A DNA stretch of 64,000 bases from Qipengyuania seohaensis (GCF_002795865.1 NZ_CP024920.1:2019001-2083000), one strand, 5' to 3'; positions 17,721 through 26,889 are shown, counted from the first letter of the stretch. The notes: generated from the sequence alone by a model not told the origin. Made by a program: numbers and translations.

Positions 17721-19259
17721 TTAGGCTGCGTTGGCCTTGCCGGGATCGATCGCGGTGGTGGTCGCGATCGCAATCGGTCGATCGAGGTGCTGCTCGATTT
17801 CCTCGGCCGGCATGGCCTTGAAATAGAGCCAACCCTGGATCTGGTCGCAACCTGCGGCCCGGACCAGATCGGCCTGTTCCTCGGTTTCCACACCCTCGGC
17901 AGTGACACCCATCTTCATGGCGCGGGCCACCGTGATGCTCGAGAGCATCATGGCGCGGCTGGCATCATCTTCGCCTGCCTGGACCACCAGGCTGCGATCA
18001 AGCTTGAGCTTTTCGAAGCGGAACTGGCGAAGGAAGCCGATCGAAGCATATCCCGTGCCGAAATCGTCGAGTGCCACGCGCACACCGAAGCCGCGGATCA
18101 CGGCAAGGCTGCGTTCTGCCACGATCGGGTCGAGCACCAGGCAAGTCTCGGTAATCTCGAGTTCCAGGCGCTCGGGATCGAAGCCGGTTTCTTCCAGGAT
18201 ATGACCGAGCTGGATCGGGAATTCGGGATTGCGCAGCTGGGCGGCCGAGATGTTCACCGAAAGAGTAATGCCGTCCCACGCCAGCGCATCCTGGCAGGCT
18301 TTGCGAAGGACCCAGAGCCCGATCGGATTGATCAGGCCCGATTCTTCTGCGACCGGAATGAAGATATTCGGACCGACGCGTTTGCCGTCCGGACGCTCCC
18401 AACGCATCAGGCACTCCACTGCGACCACCTTGCGGGTCTGACTGTCCACCAGCGGCTGGTAGTTCAGGAGGAATTCCCCATTGGCGAGAGCGGAACGCAG
18501 CTCGTCGTCCAGTTCCTTGAGCTGCTCGCGGCTTTGGTCGAATGCTTCGGAGAACCAGGTGCAGCGCATCTTCCCGCCACGCTTGGAAGCGTACATGGCA
18601 ACGTCGGCGCGGCGCAGCAGTTCACTGGAAGTGAGGGAATCGCGCGGGATACGACGGACCAGGCCAATGCTGGCCCCAAGGGTCAGTCGCCGGTCCTCAA
18701 CGGCCACGGGCTTGGCGAGACGTTCGATGACACGGCGGCAGATGCCCTCCAGAAGGGTGCCGGCCAGGTTGCCAGACATCATGATTGCATATTCGTCGCC
18801 GCCGAGACGGTGAACCAGCGCGTTGCCGTCACAGACCTCTTCGAGGATGCTTCCGACTTCCTTGATCGCAGTATCACCGACAAAGTGGCCGTAGTGATCG
18901 TTGAGCAGCTTGAAGCCGTCCAGATCGATCATTGCCAGGGCCACTTCCTGCTCGTTCCGGATTTCGCGCTGGATGCTGGAATGAAGCGCGCGCCGATTTG
19001 GCAGGAATGTCAGGCTGTCGGTGTTGCTGAGCGTCTCCAGGTTCTTCATGTGCCGCGCGCCCATGAGCCCGAATGCTGCTGTCGCGAGGGTATAGGCGGC
19101 GGTTCCCCCGAGGAAAATCAGGGGTATTATTTCGAGCGAATTGTACATCGCCATCGTCGCGCCGATTGCGGTCGCGCACACGATCGCGGCTAACACCACC
19201 ATAGGTGCGAACAGCAAGAATTGCGTGCGGTGACTGGTCTTGTCACTCAGCTTTGCCAC
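17721..19259 (-). CDS. Membrane-anchored GGDEF-EAL protein
   Basis: 512 residues. Two transmembrane helices (about 14-37 and 43-66) lead into a GGDEF domain (about 75-235) with the active-site form RLGGDEYA, and an EAL domain (about 255-495). EAL residues look largely intact: ECLMRW in place of EALLRW keeps the Glu, and NISAAQL, EITETCLV, VALDDFGTGYASIG, KLDRSLV and AEGVETEEQ are present. The protein is therefore a likely c-di-GMP phosphodiesterase, with a possibly weak cyclase because of Phe to Tyr in GGDEF. GTG 19259 with GGGGGCGA upstream is chosen as start; a TTG 60 bp upstream is the alternative. It lies between cheR and the chemoreceptor gene. Confidence 0.88.
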   Translation of the reverse strand: MAKLSDKTSHRTQFLLFAPMVVLAAIVCATAIGATMAMYNSLEIIPLIFLGGTAAYTLATAAFGLMGARHMKNLETLSNTDSLTFLPNRRALHSSIQREIRNEQEVALAMIDLDGFKLLNDHYGHFVGDTAIKEVGSILEEVCDGNALVHRLGGDEYAIMMSGNLAGTLLEGICRRVIERLAKPVAVEDRRLTLGASIGLVRRIPRDSLTSSELLRRADVAMYASKRGGKMRCTWFSEAFDQSREQLKELDDELRSALANGEFLLNYQPLVDSQTRKVVAVECLMRWERPDGKRVGPNIFIPVAEESGLINPIGLWVLRKACQDALAWDGITLSVNISAAQLRNPEFPIQLGHILEETGFDPERLELEITETCLVLDPIVAERSLAVIRGFGVRVALDDFGTGYASIGFLRQFRFEKLKLDRSLVVQAGEDDASRAMMLSSITVARAMKMGVTAEGVETEEQADLVRAAGCDQIQGWLYFKAMPAEEIEQHLDRPIAIATTTAIDPGKANAA

Positions 19260-19326
19260 GCGTTCGCCCCCTGAATAAGCGTTCTTTTCCAAATCAAGTC
19301 CACGAGGATTAGATCGCAATGACTAA

Positions 19327-19355
19327 GGAACGGTAAAATCGGCGTTTACCGTTCC
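19327..19355. terminator. Perfect 11-bp inverted repeat between cheR and the GGDEF-EAL gene
   Basis: GGAACGGTAAA and TTTACCGTTCC flank a 7-nt loop. It lies 28 bp past the cheR stop in the direction of transcription. The sequence following it on the minus strand is only weakly T-rich, so it may be a poor terminator, an mRNA-end stabiliser or an operator. Confidence 0.5.
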
Positions 19356-19383
19356 GAAAAATCGAAAGCGAAAAAGGTCACTT

Positions 19384-20265
19384 TCAGCCCGTGGCCGCTG
19401 CCGGTCGCAGAATGTTTTCGATCGATTTGCGCGGCGCTGCTGCCTTGCCGATCGCAGGACAGTACAGTGCAGAGCCGAGGCCTGAAGGCTCGAACCGGTC
19501 TGTCTGCCCGACGACGGTTTCCCCAGCGCCCAGCATGAGGAGACCATCCGAAGCCAGCCCACTGGCCAGTTTGTCGAATGCGGTCCTGCGCGTTTCTGGC
19601 GCGAAGTAGAGCAGCACGTTGCGGCAAAGGACGAGGTCGAACTTGCCTGGTGAAGGTGGGAAATCCAGAATGTTCTGCCGCTCGAAGCGCGTCATGGCCT
19701 TAATCTTCTCGGAGACCTTCCAACCACCCTGCGCTTCGGCAAAGAAATTGAGCATCTGCGCAACCGAGATGCCGCGCTGGATTTCGAACTGCGAATAGAC
19801 GCCGCTCTGGGCCTGCTCGATGGCCTTGCCGGAGATATCCGTGCCAACGATTTCGATGGTCCAGTCCTGCCAACGACCGGATTGTTCGGCAAAGATCATG
19901 GCGAGGCTCAGCGCCTCCTGTCCCGTGGAACAGCCTGCCGACCAAATCGTCAACCGTCGCGTGCTCGCGCGCTTCTTGGCGAGTTCGGGCAGAACCGTGC
20001 TTGCCAAAGTGTTGAAATACACGTGATCGCGGAAGAAATAGGTCTCGTTGTTCAGGAGAGCCTCGACGACGCGCGTCGCAAGCCGGTATTCGCCCGGTCT
20101 TTCCAGCATGCAGGCGAGTTGATCGACATTCTCGATGCCGATTTCGCGGAACAGACCGGATAGTGCAGTCGAAACACGCCAGCGGCGGCTTTCGGTCAGT
20201 TGCTGCCCGGTACGAGACGCAAGGAGATCGGCGATGATACGATGGGAGGCATCGTCTATCGCCAT
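19384..20265 (-). CDS. cheR: Chemotaxis protein-glutamate O-methyltransferase CheR
   Basis: 293 residues. An N-terminal helical domain is followed by a SAM-dependent methyltransferase domain with motif I WSAGCSTGQEALSLAMIF and the downstream CRNVLLYF motif. It methylates glutamates on chemoreceptors using S-adenosylmethionine. ATG 20265 is preferred because GGGAG lies about 8 nt upstream and it overlaps the last 10 bp of cheB, implying translational coupling; an in-frame upstream start would sit deep inside cheB. The C-terminus shows no receptor-tethering domain. Confidence 0.94.
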   Translation of the reverse strand: MAIDDASHRIIADLLASRTGQQLTESRRWRVSTALSGLFREIGIENVDQLACMLERPGEYRLATRVVEALLNNETYFFRDHVYFNTLASTVLPELAKKRASTRRLTIWSAGCSTGQEALSLAMIFAEQSGRWQDWTIEIVGTDISGKAIEQAQSGVYSQFEIQRGISVAQMLNFFAEAQGGWKVSEKIKAMTRFERQNILDFPPSPGKFDLVLCRNVLLYFAPETRRTAFDKLASGLASDGLLMLGAGETVVGQTDRFEPSGLGSALYCPAIGKAAAPRKSIENILRPAAATG

Positions 20266-21347
20266 GCCTGCGCTCCCGCCTTGTCCAGAATGCTTTGCGC
20301 GAGTTCTTCCGGCGGGAGGCATGCCGTCGCCAGGCCCATCTCGGTAATGGCACGCGGCATTCCCCAGACCGCACAGCTTTTCGCGTCCTGTGCGTAGATC
20401 GAACCGCCGGCCTTTACGATGGATTCGGCCCCGTCCGTGCCGTCGCGGCCCATACCCGAGAGCAGCACTCCGGCGACTTCGCCGTCATAAGCTTCGGCAA
20501 GGCTTTCGAACATCGGATCCACCGATGGAGTGCAACCGCTCTTCACAGGATGATAGGCAAGCCCGGTTTCGTATCGCGTGCCCTTGCGGCGCACCACCAT
20601 GTGGCCGTGTCCCGGCGCGATGATCAGCTTGCCGCGTTCGATCTCCACGCCCTCGTCCGCGAGCACCGCCTGGCGGCCGGACGCGACCTCCATCTGACGC
20701 GCAAACACCGGGATGAAATTGCCGGGCAGGTGCTGCGTGATCAAAATCGGCAGCGTGAAATCCTTCGGCAGTTTGCGCAGGAACAGGTTGAGCGCGTGAA
20801 TGCCGCCCGTCGAGGCGCCGATCGCAACGACCTGCGGCTGCTTGCCGGCGCGGCGGGCAACCGGCCTTGCACAGGCGCGCCTCGCCACATCCGCAGGCAG
20901 GCCCTTCAGCGCCCGGATCTTGTCCATGAGCTGGTCGCGGTAATCGTCGTCGAACCCGCCCGGTCTCGGTTTCAGCATGGTGTCAGCCGCGCCCATGCGC
21001 AGGGCTTCGACCGTATGCTCTGCCCCTTCGGCAGTGAGCGAGGATATCACCAGGACCTTGGTCGTGGGCGAGACCTCGAGAAGCTTTGGAAGTGCTTCGA
21101 GCCCACCCATGCCGGGCATTTCGAGGTCGAGCATGATCACGTCGACCGCCTGGGAGCGAAGTTCGTCCAGGCCGCGTTCGGCAGTGCTGGCCGTGGCGAC
21201 GACGTTGAAATCGGCTTCCTTGGCAAGCATGCGCGAGAAGACGGTCCGCACAGTAAGCGAATCGTCCACGAGCATGATCTTCACCCGCTTGTCTTCGGCG
21301 ACGTCTGCGGGTTTCTCAGCGGTATTCTGGCGCAGAGCTGCAACCAT
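20256..21347 (-). CDS. cheB: Chemotaxis-specific protein-glutamate methylesterase CheB
   Basis: 363 residues. A receiver domain (about 20-140; acidic pair D28/D29 and phospho-acceptor D74 in VIMLDLEMPGMGG) is joined to a methylesterase domain (about 170-355). The catalytic triad is readable: Ser in GASTGG, His in ITQHLPG and Asp in LSGMGRDGTDGA. It removes methyl groups from, or deamidates, chemoreceptors when phosphorylated by CheA. It overlaps cheR and lies 14 bp downstream of cheY. Confidence 0.96.
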   Translation of the reverse strand: MVAALRQNTAEKPADVAEDKRVKIMLVDDSLTVRTVFSRMLAKEADFNVVATASTAERGLDELRSQAVDVIMLDLEMPGMGGLEALPKLLEVSPTTKVLVISSLTAEGAEHTVEALRMGAADTMLKPRPGGFDDDYRDQLMDKIRALKGLPADVARRACARPVARRAGKQPQVVAIGASTGGIHALNLFLRKLPKDFTLPILITQHLPGNFIPVFARQMEVASGRQAVLADEGVEIERGKLIIAPGHGHMVVRRKGTRYETGLAYHPVKSGCTPSVDPMFESLAEAYDGEVAGVLLSGMGRDGTDGAESIVKAGGSIYAQDAKSCAVWGMPRAITEMGLATACLPPEELAQSILDKAGAQAWR

Positions 21348-21361
21348 CGTGCTGCTCCCGT

Positions 21362-21727
21362 TTATGCCATGCCAACAAGCTGGAGCTTGATCTGCAACGT
21401 TTCGTGATCGAACGGTTTCATCACATATTCGTCCGCGCCGGCACTGATGGCTTCGCGAATGTGGGCGACATCGTTTTCCGTGGTGCAGAAAACCACCTTG
21501 GGCCTGTCACCGCCTTCGCGCTGGCGTAGCTGGGTGATGAATTCGATGCCCGTCATCACGGGCATGTTCCAATCGAGAAGAATGACGTCGGGCATGCTTT
21601 CGGCACACCTGTCGAGACCTTCCTTGCCGTTCTCGGCTTCTTCCACGGAGAATTCCAGCGACTCCAGAATATGGCGCGAAACCTTCCGGATCACCCGTGA
21701 ATCGTCGACGATAAGGCAGCTTTTCAT
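21362..21727 (-). CDS. cheY: Chemotaxis response regulator CheY
   Basis: 121 residues, a lone receiver domain: acidic pocket VDDS (D8, D9), phospho-acceptor D52 in VILLDWNMPVMTG, Thr in VFCTTEND and Lys in YVMKPF. In this operon position it is the expected phospho-acceptor from CheA that acts on the flagellar motor. Start ATG 21727 is chosen because the receiver fold begins directly there and GGGA lies upstream; a longer frame adds 17 residues with no similarity to CheY. Confidence 0.93.
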   Translation of the reverse strand: MKSCLIVDDSRVIRKVSRHILESLEFSVEEAENGKEGLDRCAESMPDVILLDWNMPVMTGIEFITQLRQREGGDRPKVVFCTTENDVAHIREAISAGADEYVMKPFDHETLQIKLQLVGMA

Positions 21728-21782
21728 GTTTACGTCCCTTGAGTTTCGAGCTGCATCATAAATACAGTCGGTAACCAATCGC

Positions 21783-22217
21783 TTAAGCAGCGAGCGCGGG
21801 TGGTCCCGCTATGATCTTTTCGATATCGACCAGCACCACCGGACCCGTTTCGGTCTCGACCATGCCGAGGCCTGCCCGTTGCCAGCCTTCGCCAAGACCT
21901 CCCGGGATGGCGACGAGATCGCTGCGTGCCTCGGACACGTCCTGCGCCGAATCGACCAGGAGCGCATAGAGGTGCCCGTCGATCTCGACCACGGCGGCGC
22001 GACGATCGGGGGAAGAGCAGGGCTGGTCGAAACCAAGCGCCAGCGCGCAGTCGACTACGGTCAGCGCCTGGCTGCGGAGCGGCGTCAGGCCGCAAATGAA
22101 ATCCGGCGTGCCCGGAATCGGCGTGACGTCGTCGATCTCGAGAATTGTCTGGACGCGCAGTGCAGGGATCGCTGCATCGCGCCCGGCGATGGTGCACATC
22201 AAAAGCAAATCGTTCAT
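21783..22217 (-). CDS. cheW: Chemotaxis adaptor CheW
   Basis: 144 residues forming a CheW-like domain, with conserved elements IPALRVQTILEIDDVTPIPG, FICGLTPLRSQALTVVDCA and the C-terminal TETGPVVLVDIEKII. CheW bridges chemoreceptors and the CheA kinase. The start codon overlaps the cheA stop as ATGA (22214-22217), indicating translational coupling. Confidence 0.93.
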   Translation of the reverse strand: MNDLLLMCTIAGRDAAIPALRVQTILEIDDVTPIPGTPDFICGLTPLRSQALTVVDCALALGFDQPCSSPDRRAAVVEIDGHLYALLVDSAQDVSEARSDLVAIPGGLGEGWQRAGLGMVETETGPVVLVDIEKIIAGPPALAA

Positions 22218-24586
22218 GCTGCCCTCCCGGTGCGTACGCGCTTGAGTTCTGCCAGCAAGCTCTCGCGATCGTAGCGATAGATCGATCCGTCTCCTGCGTC
22301 CTCGGGGTCGGGCCGCAACCGGATGGTCTCCTTGGCGGGCCCGTGAGGAGCCGTATTTCCGGCGATCTCGATGGCAAGATCGGCGTCGTCGTCATCCTCC
22401 TCGGCGATCCGGTAGCCGGCGGCCTCTACGAGGGGCTCGAGGATGGTCCGCGCCCAGTCGCTGTCTTGCGGGATTCGGCACTTGAGCGGTTGCTCGATGC
22501 GCTTGGGCGTCGAATAGCGGAAGAACAGGGTATGGCCATCGATCAGCGGTACGGGCTTGCCCTCCACCAGCGTGACCCCTTCGATCGATGCATCGTCGGC
22601 TGAGACGACCAATTCGTCGGTCATCTCTGCCGCATCGAGAACTTCGGATACTGCGTAGACCAGCTCGCTATCGCCGTCGCTCAGGCGGATCAGGCGGCAG
22701 CGTTCTTCGGGCAGGGTGCCGTGTTCCAGCCCGGCAAGCGGGAGGATGCGGCCGTCGATGACAGCCTGCGTGCGTGCACCGTCGATGTCGAAAGCGTCGC
22801 ACGACACGGTATCGATGCGCTTGACGAGTTCCAGCCTGACCGCGCGGCGTCGCCCATCGAGCCCCCGGAAGAGCATCAGCGGGACACCATTCTTCGCTTT
22901 CTTCTGGGTCTGCTCGTCCGCAATCGCGGGTTTGGAGCGCATTTCACCAACGAGCCCCCGCATCTGCGCGATGCTGGGCAAATCTAGCAGCATCATCGGA
23001 GTGCCATCGTCGAGGAGGGTGGTGCCAGCATAAAGCTTCGTCTGCATGATCGCGGGTGCGATCGGTTTCACCACCACGTCTTCGTGATCGTGCACGCGGT
23101 CTACGGCGAGGGCGAACACGTCTTCGCTCGCCAGGCGCACGAGCACGAGTGTCTTGGTTTCCCACTCGCATCGCTCGTTGTCTTGCGTGCCGAGCACGTC
23201 GGCGAGCGAGAGGCAGGGCACGCGGCGACCGCGGAAGGTAATGAGGCGGCGGGCGCCGGCCTGCGCAAACTCGACGCTGCTCGCGCTGCCGAAGACGATT
23301 TCTTCGATGTAGCTGCGCGGGATGGCGTAATTCTGTCCGCCGCTGGAGACGGTAAGCGTCGCGATAATGGAGAGCGTGAGGGGCAAGTGCAGATGGAAGC
23401 TCGTTCCCTCGCCGGGCTTGCTTGAAACCGTGATGGATCCGCCCACGCGCTCGAGGTTGGCGCGCACGACATCCATGCCGACACCGCGGCCGGACACGGC
23501 GCTGACTTCGTCCGCTGTCGACAGGCCGGGTTCGAAAATCAGCTGATGCTTTTGCGCATCGGACATCCGATCGATCTCGGCCTTTGTGTAAATTCCGGCC
23601 GCGACCGCTTTCTGGCCAAGGCGTTCGGTATTGATCCCGCCACCATCGTCGCTGACTAGCAGGCTGATCTGGTTGCCCGACTGGCGTGCAGCGAAACGTA
23701 GCAGGCCAATTTCGCGCTTGCCCTTCTGCAGCCGTTCGACAGGGCTTTCGACGCCGTGGTCGATGGCGTTGCGAATGATATGGGTGAGCGGATCGCGGAT
23801 CATCTCGATCATCTCGCGGTCGAGTTCGACCTCGCCACCCTCGAAATCTACCATGACCTGCTTGCCAAGTTCGCTCGAAAGGTCGCGGACAAGGCGGGGC
23901 AGGGATGTAAAGAGATGCTCGAGCCGCTGCATGCGCATCCGGGTGATCGACGTGCGTACATCTGCGAGGATGGCGGATAGACGTTCGAACGGGCCGTCGA
24001 TGGTCGGCTGTTCGCCAGCTTCGCGCAGGCGGCGGGCAAGGTCGTTGCGCGCCAGGACCATGTCGGACACGCCCTTCATGACCTCGTCGAGAAGATCGAC
24101 CGGCAGGCGGATCGAGCGCTGCACCGTATTGCGTTTGGCAGCCGTAGTCACCGCGTCGTCTTGTTCGTCGGAAACGGGCTCGACAGGGACGACGTCGCTT
24201 TGCACTTCGATCGCGGCGTCGGCCTCCAGAGCGGCGATCAGGGCCATGTCGTTCTGGTCCTCGACCAGCTCTTCACCCGCTTCGATAAGGTCTGCGAGCT
24301 CGCCGATGCGGTCGATGATCGCGAGCACGGCCGTGACCAGCGGGGGATCGGCTTCGCGCCGCCCGGCCCGACATTCGGCAAGGGCATCCTCGGCTGCGTG
24401 GCTCAGTTTTTCCAGCAGCGGAAAGTCGAAAAAGCCGCAATTACCCTTAACGGTATGCACGAAACGGAAGATTGTATCGATGCGCGCCCTGTCCGACGGA
24501 TCGGCTTCCCACGCGACGAGTTCCGTCCCGCTCTGTTCGAGCATTTCGCGTGTTTCGGCGATGAAATCGGCCAGCAACTCATCCAT
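22214..24586 (-). CDS. cheA: Chemotaxis histidine kinase CheA with extra C-terminal CheW-like and pseudo-receiver domains
   Basis: 790 residues. The Hpt domain contains the phosphorylated His44 (FRFVHTVKGNCGFF). It is followed by an acidic linker without an obvious P2, the dimerisation helix pair (about 185-260), a HATPase domain with LTHIIRNAIDHGVE, DDGGGI and SGRGVGMDVV, and a CheW-like domain (about 425-560). The C-terminus adds a second CheW-like segment and a degenerate receiver (DSDWARTILEPLVEAAGYRI onward, ending RYDRESLLAELKRV) that seems to lack a phospho-acceptor Asp. It phosphorylates CheY and CheB. The start at ATG 24586 fits the usual CheA N-terminus. It is the first gene of the cluster. 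Confidence 0.93.
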   Translation of the reverse strand: MDELLADFIAETREMLEQSGTELVAWEADPSDRARIDTIFRFVHTVKGNCGFFDFPLLEKLSHAAEDALAECRAGRREADPPLVTAVLAIIDRIGELADLIEAGEELVEDQNDMALIAALEADAAIEVQSDVVPVEPVSDEQDDAVTTAAKRNTVQRSIRLPVDLLDEVMKGVSDMVLARNDLARRLREAGEQPTIDGPFERLSAILADVRTSITRMRMQRLEHLFTSLPRLVRDLSSELGKQVMVDFEGGEVELDREMIEMIRDPLTHIIRNAIDHGVESPVERLQKGKREIGLLRFAARQSGNQISLLVSDDGGGINTERLGQKAVAAGIYTKAEIDRMSDAQKHQLIFEPGLSTADEVSAVSGRGVGMDVVRANLERVGGSITVSSKPGEGTSFHLHLPLTLSIIATLTVSSGGQNYAIPRSYIEEIVFGSASSVEFAQAGARRLITFRGRRVPCLSLADVLGTQDNERCEWETKTLVLVRLASEDVFALAVDRVHDHEDVVVKPIAPAIMQTKLYAGTTLLDDGTPMMLLDLPSIAQMRGLVGEMRSKPAIADEQTQKKAKNGVPLMLFRGLDGRRRAVRLELVKRIDTVSCDAFDIDGARTQAVIDGRILPLAGLEHGTLPEERCRLIRLSDGDSELVYAVSEVLDAAEMTDELVVSADDASIEGVTLVEGKPVPLIDGHTLFFRYSTPKRIEQPLKCRIPQDSDWARTILEPLVEAAGYRIAEEDDDDADLAIEIAGNTAPHGPAKETIRLRPDPEDAGDGSIYRYDRESLLAELKRVRTGRAA

Positions 24587-24635
24587 GACGTCAACGGATC
24601 CCCTGATATTCCGCAAACGCTATGGACGATGATGG

Positions 24636-24650
24636 TTAACGTTTGGTTGG
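24636..24650. promoter_or_regulatory. CtrA-like half-site upstream of cheA
   Basis: TTAAC followed at 7-nt spacing by TTGG, a partial match to the CtrA box TTAA-N7-TTAA, about 50 bp upstream of the cheA start. CtrA controls motility genes in many alphaproteobacteria. The match is incomplete, so this is tentative. Confidence 0.25.
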
Positions 24651-24658
24651 GATAGCCC

Positions 24659-26002
24659 TCAACGCTCGGAACCCTTTCTCAGGACGCGCCATACGATGAG
24701 GGACGCAAGGAGACCGCCGGCGATATTCGCAACCAGTTCCGCTCCGTAGATCGCCTCGGCACCCAGGCTTGAACGCAGCAACCAACCGAAAGGCAGCATG
24801 ACGAGGAAGACGCGTGCGGCACTCTGGAAAAGGGCGAGACCTGCCCGGTCGACCGCATTGAGCGCGCCATTCGCCACGATCAGCAGCCCGAAGCCGGCAT
24901 AGCCCCAGACTGCGATCTCCAGATAGCTTTCGAATTCGGCGACAACAGCGGGATCCTCGGTGAAGAACTGCGCGAACCAGCCGCCCGTGAAGTAAAGCAG
25001 TATCGCCGTCGCCAGCCCGTACACCACGCAGAAGCCGGCGGAATAGAGCATCGCCAGGCGGGATCGGTCGGGCTGCCGCGCGCCCCAGTTCTGGCCGACG
25101 ATCGCACCGATCGATCCCGACAGCGCCAGCAAGGGGACGGTGGCAAAGCTCTGGAGCCTGCCTGCTGCACCGAACCCGGCCACCGCAGCCTCGCCCTGGC
25201 TGGCGAGCAAGGCAGTGAGGACCGAAAGGCCGATGGGGTTGATGGCATTGGAAAAGGCCGCAGGCCCGGCAACGCTTATGATTGCGCGGCTGCTTTCGCC
25301 CAGGTTGCAGCTGCGGATGGAGGTCGGATTGATGTGCAATTGCGCGCGCTTGATCAGGTAGAGGGCGACCAGGATCGCGATGCCGAACCCGGCGATCGAG
25401 GCGTAGGCGGCCCCCGCTATGCCGAACCCTGCAAATCCGAATGCGCCGGTGATCAGGATCGGGTCGAGTATCCAGTTGGCGACCGAGTAGGTGATCGAAA
25501 CGTAGCTCGTCTTGCGTGCCTCGCCCTGTCCGCGCAGCACGCCGTTGAGGCCCATCTGGAGCAGCAGGACCGGAAGTCCGAGTGAATAGGGCTGCATGTA
25601 TGCGCGGATCAGCGGCAGGAGCGCATCGCTCGCCTGCATCAGCCGGAAAAGCGGATCGAGCAGCAGGAAGAGCACCAGCCCCATGACCACGCCCACCACG
25701 AGCGCGAAGACCGCTCCGAAATTGGCGCGCCGTTCCGCACGCTCGACATCGCCTTCGCCCAGCGCGCGGGCGATCACGGAATTGATCCCGACCATCACCC
25801 CGACGCCAAGACTGGATAGCGCGATGGTGATCGGGAAGATGAAGCTGACCGCGGCGAGTTCCTGCGAGCCTAGCTGGCCGATGAAATAGGCATCGATCAG
25901 GCCCACCGACATTATCGCGGCCACTCCGATGACCATGGGCGCGGTCTGCCCGACGAGATGGCCCGCAATGCTTCCGCGCGTCAGTTTGGCCGTCTCGCTC
26001 AT
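24659..26002 (-). CDS. MATE-family efflux transporter
   Basis: 447 residues with about 12 transmembrane helices and the internal two-fold repeat of MATE proteins. Typical segments are DAYFIGQLGSQELAAVSFIF near helix 2 and GLNGVLRGQGEARKTSYVSI at the mid-point. Family members export cationic drugs or metabolites using Na+ or H+ gradients. It lies 72 bp upstream of cheA on the same strand, with the possible cheA promoter in between, so it is probably a separate unit. Confidence 0.92.
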   Translation of the reverse strand: MSETAKLTRGSIAGHLVGQTAPMVIGVAAIMSVGLIDAYFIGQLGSQELAAVSFIFPITIALSSLGVGVMVGINSVIARALGEGDVERAERRANFGAVFALVVGVVMGLVLFLLLDPLFRLMQASDALLPLIRAYMQPYSLGLPVLLLQMGLNGVLRGQGEARKTSYVSITYSVANWILDPILITGAFGFAGFGIAGAAYASIAGFGIAILVALYLIKRAQLHINPTSIRSCNLGESSRAIISVAGPAAFSNAINPIGLSVLTALLASQGEAAVAGFGAAGRLQSFATVPLLALSGSIGAIVGQNWGARQPDRSRLAMLYSAGFCVVYGLATAILLYFTGGWFAQFFTEDPAVVAEFESYLEIAVWGYAGFGLLIVANGALNAVDRAGLALFQSAARVFLVMLPFGWLLRSSLGAEAIYGAELVANIAGGLLASLIVWRVLRKGSER

Positions 26003-26124
26003 TAAGGGGGAGCGCTAGCGGGGCGGGGCGCGCAAGGGAAGCGCTCAATTGCGCGGCATAGCTTGCCCGCAAGGGGCCCTCCATGCGATAGAGGTTGCAA
26101 TAAGAGACCTAAGGAGAGCACGCC

Positions 26125-26889
26125 ATGGCAACGCAGATGAAGCCCAAGTTCGAATGCAGCGAAGCGGAATGGAAAGTCCGGCAGGATTTGGCGGCCTGCT
26201 ATCGCATCTTCGACCACCTCGGCTGGGGCGAGAGCATCTACAACCACATCTCTGTTGCCGTGCCGGGAGAAAAGGACACGTTCCTCATCAATCCCTTCGG
26301 CCTGCTCTACGATGAAGTGACCGCCTCGAACCTCGTCAAGATCGATGTCGAAGGCAACAATGTCGGCCAGTCGCAATACATGGTGAACAAGGCCGGCTTC
26401 ACCCAGCACGCCCACTTTCATAAGCACCTTGGCGAAAAAGCGACGGCGATCTGCCACGTCCATACGACTGCCACCATGGCAGTGTGCAGCCACAAGGACG
26501 GGCTGGTCCCGAGCAATTTCTATGCCTGCAATTTCCAGGGCCAGATCGGTTATCACGACTTCGAAGGCGTGACCGTCCGCGCCGAAGAGGGCGACCGCCT
26601 GGTCGAGAACCTCGGCAACCACTCGATCCTGATGCTGCGCAACCATGGCCCGGTGGTGATGGACAAGACCATTTCCGGCATGTTCGTGAAGATGTGGGCG
26701 CTCCAGCGTGCCTGCGAAATCCAGGTCGCGACCCTTTCCCAAGGCGAGGCCAACGTGATTTCGCAAGAGGTGGTCGACGTGCACCAGCGCGACCTTGCCG
26801 TGATGGCCAGCCAGGGCGGTGCGGGCGTCCTCGATTTCGAGGCATGGAAGCGCCGCGTGTCCAAGATCGACGACAGCTGGCAGAGCTGA
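26125..26889 (+). CDS. Class II aldolase/adducin-domain protein
   Basis: 254 residues covering a class II aldolase/adducin domain: NHISVAVPG near the N-terminus, the metal-ligand pair AICHVHTTATM, and LMLRNHGPVV containing a third His. Enzymes of this fold are zinc-dependent aldolases or epimerases, but many bacterial members of this subgroup have no defined substrate. A good Shine-Dalgarno (AAGGAGAG) precedes ATG. It overlaps the following zinc-ribbon gene as TGATG and is likely co-transcribed with the [2Fe-2S] gene beyond. Confidence 0.88.
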   Translation: MATQMKPKFECSEAEWKVRQDLAACYRIFDHLGWGESIYNHISVAVPGEKDTFLINPFGLLYDEVTASNLVKIDVEGNNVGQSQYMVNKAGFTQHAHFHKHLGEKATAICHVHTTATMAVCSHKDGLVPSNFYACNFQGQIGYHDFEGVTVRAEEGDRLVENLGNHSILMLRNHGPVVMDKTISGMFVKMWALQRACEIQVATLSQGEANVISQEVVDVHQRDLAVMASQGGAGVLDFEAWKRRVSKIDDSWQS

